Shown here: piece by piece, positions 55,868 to 64,000 of the stretch | How the letters are laid out: every line of letters begins with the position of its first letter | Numbering within the stretch: position 1 is the first letter of the stretch | NCBI GenBank assembly: GCA_020002185.1 | Contig: CM034535.1 | Span: 63,862,841 to 63,926,840, forward strand | Direction of reading: 5' to 3' | From: Paraescarpia echinospica | Lineage: Eukaryota > Annelida > Polychaeta > Sabellida > Siboglinidae | DNA length: 64,000 nt | The notes under the pieces: generated by a model | What the model saw: only the letters and a program-made list of their open reading frames with translations | Told to the model about the DNA's origin: nothing | The model's database searches: none | Made by a program: the position numbers and the translations under genes

Positions 55868-56890
55868 CTACGAAGTGCTACCTACTTGAGGGCTATGGCA
55901 CTTGCAGAATACTTTCCGCAGTTCGTTCTGGTATGGGTGATACTGCAACGCATAGACGAATGGGTTGATGCAACAGTTTGCAAACATCGCTATGACGGTG
56001 AAATTATAATAATAGCCGGCGAAGTTCAGCGGAGCGCCGAAGTTAAACGCGAGAAAGGTTAGCTGGTTGAAGGAATTACACAGGAGATACCCAGCGACGA
56101 CGAGCAACAACATTTTCAAAACTTTGCGTCTGGCGCGAGCAATCGGAATAGATATTTCGTTGGCGACGCTTGTTGCCTGCGGATGAACCTGGCTTCGCAG
56201 ACGTACAAACATCCTGGTGTAGCAGAAAACAAAGACGGCAATCGGAAGTAGATATCCCAGTAAGAACACAGCCACTCCGCATGCTTTCTTCCACGATATG
56301 GAAGGGTATATAGCCATGGTATAACAGTGGTCATTGATTACGCGTGACGTCGGCACTAGGAAGAAGAGATTCAGTATCGGTCCCGGCCACCAGGCAGCGC
56401 CTGCCAATAAGAGTATCTTTGTTCTCGAGAAAGAGGTGTAGTGGAATATTGGATGCACAATCCCCATATACCGCTCAAATGTCAACGCCATCAGGTTATA
56501 GGATGACGATACCATTATGCTCCACAACGGAAATTCAGTTATCCAAAATTTACACACAATTTCACCGCCGATTCCGAACAAATTATCTCTAGACTTTTTA
56601 TGTAATTTCATCATCAAAATTAGCACTGACATCACGAAATCAATGCTACTCTGGTTTAAGATCAAGATACTCGTATACTTTTGGCGCATCGCTACACTAC
56701 GCGAAATTACAAATATCACTACACCATTTCCAACGATGCCGAGCACTGCGATGAGCACATACGCAAGTTTTTGATAGTTCCTGTTTTCGTAGTCATTATT
56801 AGTCACGCTATTCGTTGAGTCATTCATCAGTGTCGAGTCTCGCGAAATGTTCCAATCGCCCAAAATACATTCCTTTCCATGCGGAATCAT
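55868..56890 (-). CDS. Class A (rhodopsin-like) GPCR 2, intronless
   Basis: Encodes a 340-residue plasma-membrane receptor aligning gap-free with GPCR 1 from residue 41 (about 55% identity). The start chosen is the first ATG at 56890; an upstream in-frame GTG gives 13 more codons but is an unlikely start. Landmarks: NIS and NDS glycosylation sites near residues 14 and 23, GN at 54-55, D84, C113 and C189 (disulfide), ERY at 139-141, W167, P216 in TM5, basic ARARR before TM6, NPFVY at 309-313, and Cys at 329 and 331 that could be palmitoylated. The TM6 motif CWxP is replaced by G267-Y-L-L270, so Pro6.50 is absent, as in GPCR 1. All conserved core positions are otherwise intact. Ligand unknown. 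Confidence 0.93.
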   Translation of the reverse strand: MIPHGKECILGDWNISRDSTLMNDSTNSVTNNDYENRNYQKLAYVLIAVLGIVGNGVVIFVISRSVAMRQKYTSILILNQSSIDFVMSVLILMMKLHKKSRDNLFGIGGEIVCKFWITEFPLWSIMVSSSYNLMALTFERYMGIVHPIFHYTSFSRTKILLLAGAAWWPGPILNLFFLVPTSRVINDHCYTMAIYPSISWKKACGVAVFLLGYLLPIAVFVFCYTRMFVRLRSQVHPQATSVANEISIPIARARRKVLKMLLLVVAGYLLCNSFNQLTFLAFNFGAPLNFAGYYYNFTVIAMFANCCINPFVYALQYHPYQNELRKVFCKCHSPQVGSTS

Positions 56891-57994
56891 GGCTGTTGTA
56901 GTTGAGATACCGTAAGTATCACAAGGCACCGCTGAATCTAAGCAATGCCAATTTGAATAGTGCGAGTGTGTGGTTGATCTTTCTCGCGAAGAAGGTGCGC
57001 CAGGTCACGCAGTCAATACGTGGTTTTCTGACAATAATGATGCGGTTCGACACGTATTGCACGATATTGTTAATTCAAACGTATGAGCTTTGTGTGAAGA
57101 CATGTGTGGAATGTTGCGGCGTTGTCTCGTTTGTCTGCAAATATGAAATAGTAATAATCACGATTTTGTTCATCTTCTTCGCATAATTTAGTGTTAATTC
57201 TGACATTTCTCTACAATCTTTAATACATTGTGAAATCACCAGTAACTGTGCACAAACTGTGAAACTAATTTCCGAAACAATGAAGGCGCATGCTAAACTA
57301 TTCAAATCGATTACTGTACGCATAACGTAAAACCAACATATTTAATTGCTTGTTGTCACATACCTGCAATACGAACACCAGCCGAAGACGTCTTTGTGAG
57401 CAACACCGACTACACTAACTGTGACAAATCTCGATAGTGCTGTGTCTTTTATCATGACGGATAAGGCCATCTTCGGTGACATGGAATTATAGGTTGGCAA
57501 CACGGCAAAGAGGCTCATCGTGCGTATTACGCAACAATTATCAATGCGGTTAGGTAACTCAACAGCGCATTGTGATAACGGTCTTCTTGGAAATGACCTT
57601 CGCAGCACAATATCAATTCGACTTTATAGTCGTTTTATTCGTGTCTTGTCAAAATCAGTTTGCGAAAACAAAAACATACCCACAACATTATTCCAGGTCG
57701 TTTGCGCAACGTCTTTTATGTATTTGTGTGTCCATCAGATAAATCACTTATGTATATAATGTTGTGTCCAACGTCAGTTGAATGCTGTGGCTGTTTAATT
57801 AATACGCACCATAGTCACGTGTATAGGGCCCACAAAGGCCAATGGCCCATGAATATATTCCCGAAAACCAGCTAGCAAGAGTGCAAAACATAATGTGGAC
57901 AATTATAGCTACTGCCTAAATTTCACTGGTACTTTTGAAACCGAGAGACAAAAATCACCACAGTTCATCCAGACACGAAGAAGATGGTAGTTCT
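56891..57994. other. 5' flank of GPCR 2, no gene recognised
   Basis: Expected to hold the GPCR 2 promoter. Nothing specific was identified. Frames at 57342-57608 and 57520-57875 have no recognisable domain. Confidence 0.35.
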
Positions 57995-58207
57995 ATGCCT
58001 ACAACTGTATCTGCTTGTGACGATATTCATTACCCGGTGGCGGAAGTGACAAAATTGATGACACCTTCTTGTAGTTCTGACAACGAATCCTTAGCTTCTG
58101 GAGAAGATGATGACCTTCCTACTACAGTCTGCGGATGTGAGATACCACCAGAAGGCTGCTTGCTGACAGACATCCGGAGGACTTACTGTAACGACCCTGC
58201 ATATTAG
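57995..58207 (+). CDS. Uncharacterised small acidic ORF
   Basis: 70 codons from ATG (open upstream to 57935). Contains MPTTVSACDDIHYPVAEV and an acidic Ser-rich part, SCSSDNESLASGEDDDLPTT, then CGCEIPPEGCLL. Composition looks protein-like and repeats are absent, but no family was recognised. It may be one exon of a gene or chance. Confidence 0.3.
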   Translation: MPTTVSACDDIHYPVAEVTKLMTPSCSSDNESLASGEDDDLPTTVCGCEIPPEGCLLTDIRRTYCNDPAY

Positions 58208-58570
58208 AAAATTACTCAATACTTGATATACCATTTTACAGGAAACCTACCATCCCATAATTTGGTTAAGGTTCTTCACAGATCGACGAGATCGTTCAAG
58301 TCCAAGATAGAATAAGTTCAACGGGAATTCTTTGTTCGAAAGCTAGCTAACGAGGAGAGCGTAACGATGGACTGATTGGTATAAAATCAAACAAATGAAA
58401 ATGTGTATTGTTACGTCTGTAAGTTGTTCAGTTGCGGAAAATATCACAGAATCACGTCTCATCAGCGTAAAAATAGTCAGTAACTGTAAAGAAGGGGTCC
58501 GACACGCGATCTGTAACTTGCAATGGTTGACTATTACAGAAAGAACTGTGTTTTATTAGGTTTATTGATT
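58208..58570. other. Intergenic, no gene recognised
   Basis: Nothing specific seen. Confidence 0.35.
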
Positions 58571-58990
58571 ATTCATTAGTTGTAATTCGCTACCCTAATG
58601 TTTTTTATTATAAAATAGGTCGATGACGTCATGAAATATACGATTACGCATGCGTATTGATGCCAGTTTCCGACGGCGGCAAGGTGGTGAATTATCTGGT
58701 CACGTGATTATGACTGCATATTTTGTATCGCCGCCTGTTGAGTAAATGATGAAGAACTATTAAAACAGGTCAATCAGCACCACATTTTGATTAAACGATG
58801 AACTAGGTCGATGACGTCATGAAATAGGTCAATGCTGTCATGGAATAGGTCACGGCGCTTGCGCAATGATGTTTTTTCTTATAAGAATGCTTAAATTCGC
58901 TTCTCTAATGTTTTGTTCTTACAGTATCGCATAAATTCCTACCCTAATGTGTGAGTTATTAAAATAGGTCGATGACGTCATGAGATTCGA
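58571..58990 (+). repeat. Repeat unit with TGACGTCA (CRE-type) palindromes
   Basis: TAGGTCGATGACGTCATGA occurs three times (TGACGTCA at 58624-58631, 58812-58819 and 58973-58980), plus a decayed relative, AGGTCAATGCTGTCATGGAA, near 58826. Two of the copies share a longer leader, TACCCTAATGT...TTATTA.AAATAGGTC (58591 and 58941). TGACGTCA is the CREB/ATF consensus; here it may be functional or just part of a repeat. Confidence 0.7.
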
Positions 58991-59639
58991 TTGTCTGATG
59001 CATGTGGCGTCATGCGCGTGTTGTTTTCATTGGCTTACACAAATCACATGACGTTAAAACATAATTACCGTTGTTTCCATTTATGTTTCCAATTTTAGTA
59101 CTTGAGCATCATCAAGGAGCCCCTATTTGGACAGGAGGCGTCACTGAGCGAGAAAATGGCAGTCTGCACTGAAGGTTTTTGTTCGCCATTCGGGAGGCAA
59201 GCGCATGCGCATGCGCCTGCGCGACCGGCAGCGCTCGATGTTAGCGTATTTTTTCAGTCACCTTATTTCAAAAAAATAATCACCAAGCTGTGATGCGTCA
59301 TGTAAAATGAAAGCTATTAAAGTAATCCTGAAAGTTTTTTTTAGCTATCACAATTCAAAATAATGAACTTAGCAAACAAATCACGTTGAAACGTTGCAAT
59401 TATTTATTGAGCCAACTGAACTTCTTCGTGTTTCATCAGAATAATCATCAGGCTGTACCACTTTTTATATAATTAAGATACTGAGGTTATCGTTGAAAAT
59501 GTTGAGCAATAATTATGCAAAGAACTGCATTTTCTGCAGGCGTATGGTCTGGCTTGGCGCAACTCCAGAATGGCGGACGAACTGCTTACGTACTTTCCTC
59601 GAACAACGTAGATAGCGCGCGCTGCACTGTCTTGTATTG

Positions 59640-60530
59640 ATATACTGTCTTTGAGCATCATAACGTCATAACATTTTAGCGTGGTCTTAGTGTTTTCATT
59701 TTAGCACTTAAGCGTGTTAACCTCGTAACATTTTAATGTTTCAACATGATAGACTTGTACAACTTTCTTACTTTAACACGTCAGTGTCGTAACTTTGTGA
59801 CATTTCAGTGCATCACCGAGGTAACGTTGAACATTTTAACGTTTCAAAGCGGTAGACTTCTACAACCTTCTTACTTTAACGCGTGGGTGTCGTAACTTCG
59901 TGCCAGTTTAATGCATCACCAATATAAAGTCTTAACATTTGATCGTTTCAGCATGTAAAGTGGTGTAAAATTTCTTAATATTTTAATAAATTACACTGGT
60001 AATTTTTGCGTTTCAGTACGGTAGCCTTGTAAAATTGTCATGTCGTAAATGCTTCCCAGTTTAGTACATCACCGAAGTAACGTCTTAACATTTTGACGTT
60101 TCAACGTGTGAGCGTCATATCTTCGTGTCAATTGTGTGCATGACCGAGGTAACTTCTTAAACTTTTTAATGTTTCGACGTATTAGCGTCGTAACTTCGTG
60201 TCAGTTTAATACATCACCGAGGTTTTTTTTAATTTTAGTGTTGGCGAGGTAAAACTTTCGTATTTTAGTAAAATGTTATTGTTTTAGTGCGTTAATAGTG
60301 TAGCGCATTAATATTTTAGTACATGTGTGCAATGCTTTCTTATACGTTTTATCATTTCATCTCGTTAGAGCAGCAACGTTTTCCAATGTCGGTAAGTCAT
60401 TGTGGTAACTTCTGAACACTTTACGTTTCAACGTTCTGGCGTGATAACATGTTACTACTTTAACGCGTCTGCGTGATATCTTCGTAACATTTTACCACCT
60501 GACTTACTGACAGAGTGATGTCGTCATGTT
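59640..60530 (+). repeat. Satellite array 1, ~72-bp degenerate unit
   Basis: Units combine ACATTTTAACGTTTCA, GCGGTAGACTTGTA, TTTAACGCGT, GTGTCGTAACTTCGTG and CATCACCGAGGTAAC blocks. Same family and orientation as the array at 62480-63260. Noncoding; strongly degenerate. Confidence 0.8.
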
Positions 60531-62479
60531 TACGTGTCGAATATGTCTTATTTTATTATTTTTCCGGTTACAAGATAACACATTTATGTCGTGTTTTGGT
60601 CATGTCGTGTTTTAAACTTTTCGCATGTAGCAATAATGCAAGTGAACGTGTGAACTTACATGGCGTGTATTAAGACGACAGTTGTCTACGGAAGATTTAT
60701 AATTCGACAATGTTCTGATTAACTACTTAAGTCTTAACGCTTTTAATCTCGTCGCTCCAGGTATGTTGTGGTGTCGCTGACGGATTGGAAATAGCTGGTA
60801 GAGGCAGAAACAACTGGGTTGGTCGTTTGTGGCGCTGCTGTCTGCAGTTGCGCATTTAATGCCCATCGTTTTGCACATACAGGGCTTACTTTCTGGCGTC
60901 CATGTCTTGTAATATCGAGGTAGCGTCGCCCCGTTCATCAACGATGTCTTTCGCGACAACTCTTTAACTTGTGTTTGGGACAGTTCTGTTTTCTTTGTAG
61001 TCTTTCACAGATGCTTTTATTAATGTGGCGCTGCCAGCTGGCCTTTCTTGTCTAGGTTCTGTAACATATGCAGCAGGAAAAGTGCGGTTGCACCTTCCTT
61101 CGCTTCACTGGTGGTGACGCTGGCGGGTTGATCCCTGAATTATAGAGTGGAGGCATTGACGCTGGCGGGTTGGTAGCCGCTGCTAAAGGCGGGAACGTTT
61201 AGCTGATCGCACGGGGCGCTGCTGTCTAGACCAGAAGCGGGGATGTCAGGCTAGTAGAGTCCCTGTATAGACAGAGTATCAACAGAAAACCATGAACAGT
61301 AGTTGGCAACAATCCGTTGTCGTTCGTTAATGACATCGTCTAGAGTTAATAAAACATAGCATTCGCCAGGTGGGAGGGGATGCCGTGGATGGCACTGTCG
61401 ATACACAGGGACAGTGCCACCGACGTTTGCATACTATCTGTTTTTTGGAACACATGGCTCATTTGTAATGGCACACGCCGTTTCGTAATGTTGCCCTGGC
61501 GGCAAAGTTTGTACACACATTATATTTTATGTGCCATCAAGAGCATTTAGTAAAATAAATACGTTTGGTATACAACGTTAACAGACTTTCAGTCTTTGTT
61601 CACATACCTCCTAATCAGCCATCGTTGCAGCCATGTTTCATTCCTAGTTCCCTTTGAATGCATTATGACATATAGGTTTACAGTTAAAAAAATACAAAAA
61701 TCTCCGTAACGCCTATATTTGTAACTAAGTTCACGTATTAATGTCCTCCAATGCGCTTGGCGATAGTCATGTGGCAGTCATACTTCCCTCGGAAAGTATC
61801 CTTCAAATTCGAAATTGAATACTGATCCCTGTATTATTGTTCATATACCTCTCAACCACACATGGTAACAATGATGTTTCAGTCCTGATGTTTTCTTGAA
61901 ACTATCCCATTGTGTATATTTACAGTTCGAAATGGACCACCTCTAGCGGTCGAAGTTGTAACTGTCTTCCACATTTCGATCAAACATACACATATGATGC
62001 AAGACATGTGTTAGTCCTAGCACCCTTTGGAGGTATGCTAACATATACATTTGCATGTACATATTCCTTCCAAGTACACATGTCGTCAGCAATTTTTTAG
62101 GCCTAGTTCCATTTGAAGCAATTCTGACTGTTAAATATATAATTTTTATGACGTATGTGTGCGTGCTGTTAATGGAATACGTGGACTACTGCTCGCACTA
62201 GTTTCCGGACAACGTGAACACATTTTACACGTACGCCATTTTCTAGCTTAGGTGACTGTGTGTTATTAATAGATCTTGAAGACAGCTGCTCGAGCTGGTT
62301 CCCGGACAAGCCAGAACGTGTTTTGTGTATAACACTAACTGGGTAGCCATAATCTTATGTTCATTGCGCAAGTGAAACGTGACATCATTACCGTTGTAGT
62401 GTCTCCTAGCGGGTAATCCATGTATGAAGGATGTCTTCTGTTGGGAATAATTACTGTTATTTCTATTTATTTTTCGTAG
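60531..62479. other. Spacer between satellite arrays
   Basis: GC-richer stretch 60750-61280. A minus-strand piece reading CCICYRT then TRKASWQRHI near 61000-61080 faintly resembles a C2H2 finger but is broken by a stop. Positions 61620-62120 repeat phrases such as CCTAGTTCCCTTTGAA (61647) / GCCTAGTTCCATTTGAA (62100) and ATACCTC (61604, 61849), suggesting further diverged repeats. A GTGTGTTATTAATAG / GCGTGCTGTTAATGG pair with shared GCTCG..CTAGTTTCCGGACAA / GCTCGAGCTGGTTCCCGGACAA lies near 62160-62310. No gene assigned. Confidence 0.4.
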
Positions 62480-63260
62480 TTTAGTGTGTCATTGCGGTAA
62501 CTTCGTAACATATTTAACGTTTCAGCGCGGTAGAGTTGTAGCATTTTCGTATGGTAGTACATTACCAATATAACTTCTTAACATTTTATGTTTCAGCGCA
62601 GAAGACTTGAAATGTTTTCATAGTTTAATGGGTCAATGCGGTAAATTCTTAACATTTTTAAGGTTTCAGCGCGGTAAACTGGTAGTGTTTTAGTAATTTA
62701 ATGCGATACCGAGGTAATATCTGAATATATTAGCGTTTCAGCGCGGTAACCTTGTATCAGTTTCCTATTTTAGCGCGTCAACGCGGTAACTTCGTAACAC
62801 TTTTAATTAACGTTTCATCGCATCAGAGTGGTCGCATTTTCATAACGTAGTACATCACCGAGGTAACGTCTTAACATCTTCGCGTTTCAGCGCGGTGACC
62901 TTGTATAATTTTCGTATTTTAATGTGTCACAGTGGTAACTTCGTAATTTTTTTAAAGTTTCATTGCGTTAGAGTGGTAGCATTTTCGTATCTTAGTACAT
63001 CACAGAGGTTATTTTCTTAACATTTTAGCGTTTCAATGCAGTAACCTAGTATCATTTTGTGTATTTTAGTGTGTCAACGTGGTAACTTCGTAACATATTT
63101 ACCGTTTCATCGCATTAGAGTGGTAATATTTGTTCGTATTTTAGTATATGAATGTGGTAAGTTACTAAGATTTTAGCCTTTCAACGCCGTAGATTTGTGA
63201 CATTTTCATACTTCCACGCGTGAGCGTCGTAAGTTCTTACCTTTTAAGAGCGTGAGCGTG
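62480..63260 (+). repeat. Satellite array 2, ~72/145-bp unit
   Basis: Clear periodicity: TAGTACATCAC at 62848 and 62993 gives a 145-bp higher-order unit made of two ~72-bp halves, each with CGTTTCA.CGC.GTA, a CATTTTCGTATTTTAGT block and CA.CG.GGTAACTTCGTAACA. Related to array 1. Confidence 0.85.
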
Positions 63261-63600
63261 GTAATAATAATAATAATAATGTATAATGCATTATACATAA
63301 TGTATACTGTTTACGATCTAAGGTATAACGTGTAATATATATTGAATTATGTATAAGGTGTAATCATAAGGCATAGGGTACTGTGTACAAGGTATAAGGT
63401 ACAATGTATAATGTATAGTGTATACGTTATAAGTATATGGCATAATGGAGAAGGTATTGTGTATAGTGTGTAGCGTATAAAGTAAAAGTTATAGTGTATA
63501 ATGGGTAAGGCATATGTATAGGGTGTAAGGTGTGATACATAAGTTGTACAGTACTGTGATAAAGGTATATTGCATTAGTTATAAGGTATAATGTGTAAAT
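63261..63600. repeat. Degenerate GTATAAGGTATAATG repeat
   Basis: An (AAT)n start, then many 8-11-bp variants of GTATAAG / GTATAATG / GTATAGTG. The minus-strand Tyr/Thr/Leu-rich frame across it is an artefact. Confidence 0.8.
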
Positions 63601-64000
63601 GTTTAACCTGATGTTTTGTGTTTTGTACATCTGCTGAACGTCTGATTTTCTGCATGATTGTTTATTGAACGTGTGGACATTCTATCACATTTTTGATTTA
63701 TCGACATCTCTGTCCATTGAACGTACTGACTTTACTGCTTTGTGGGTATTTAGCCTTGTATGTCTGTTGAAAATCTGATTTTTTTCTACATGTTTGTCTC
63801 TTCAATGCGAGAAAACGTCACCGTTCCACTGGTTCAGCTTCCACCGTTCCACCTTCCACTGTTCCATCTTTCATATATGTAGAACGTTGGATTTTTCTAG
63901 ATGTTTGTCTTTTGAAAGTGTCGATTTTGCTTACTTGAGTGGTGTTTCGTCTTCTATGTATGTTGTTGCGTGTTTCATATATGTAGAACATTAGATTTTT
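63601..64000 (+). repeat. ~50-bp degenerate tandem repeat, runs off the window
   Basis: Repeated variants of TGTCTGTTGAA..TCTGATTTTT.TACATGTTTGTC. TTTCATATATGTAGAAC is exact at 63870 and 63974, each followed by a TT.GATTTTT block. GTTCCAC also repeats near 63824-63862. It continues past the right edge. Confidence 0.7.

Noticed and set aside
56891..56929. Upstream GTG start for GPCR 2 and TTG start (2261) for GPCR 1
   Set aside because: Non-ATG starts are unlikely in an animal gene; the first ATGs give proteins of 340 and 341 residues that align end to end.
60723..61080. C2H2 zinc-finger gene on the minus strand
   Set aside because: Only one faint finger-like segment, broken by a stop; the spacing is not convincing.
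59640..63260. CRISPR array
   Set aside because: Repeats are degenerate, contiguous and AT-rich in a eukaryotic setting; there are no uniform spacers and no cas genes.

Overview
The window is eukaryotic and most likely from a marine invertebrate animal. Evidence: AT-rich intergenic DNA, long (CA)n/(GT)n and (AT)n microsatellites, tRNA-derived SINEs, CR1-like LINEs whose ORF1 carries a PHD-like finger plus an SGNH esterase, a Gypsy LTR element, a Penelope-like element, an ISL2EU-type DNA transposon, and intronless rhodopsin-class GPCR genes. The phylum cannot be settled from the sequence; a lophotrochozoan or an invertebrate deuterostome would both fit. No tRNA, rRNA, CRISPR array or prokaryotic operon was seen.

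The only clearly intact host genes are two single-exon class A GPCRs (2273-3298 plus, 55868-56890 minus). They align without gaps over residues 41-340 at about 55% identity by hand count (165 of 300). A third member at about 52398-52868 (plus) is a pseudogene with three in-frame stops and an end after TM4. All three belong to one local family. Both intact receptors lack the usual TM6 CWxP motif.

Most of the rest is layered transposable elements. 0-9 kb: SINE, GPCR, foldback MITE, LINE endonuclease remnant, microsatellites. 9-21 kb: AT-rich DNA with exon-like pieces on the minus strand, several of them duplicated in tandem together with LINE fragments. 21-29 kb: a Gypsy element in two parts on opposite strands, with nearly identical LTRs, whose two broken ends abut the two halves of one LINE site. 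29-36 kb: SINE, repeats and a near full-length CR1-like LINE. 36-41 kb: a decayed transposon-type nuclease-like gene, then an ISL2EU-like element (YqaJ nuclease and transposase, tail to tail) with a LINE fragment inside the transposase. 43-52 kb: an inverted copy of a repeat from 1.9 kb, a pogo-like MITE, a decayed transposon-associated gene, and a Penelope-like GIY-YIG element inside inverted repeats with hammerhead-like motifs. 54-64 kb: tetranucleotide repeats, the third GPCR locus, a cluster of TGACGTCA palindromes and two arrays of a roughly 72-bp satellite.

The genes do not form a pathway. The window is best read as a GPCR neighbourhood that has expanded by duplication and been filled by at least eight classes of mobile element.
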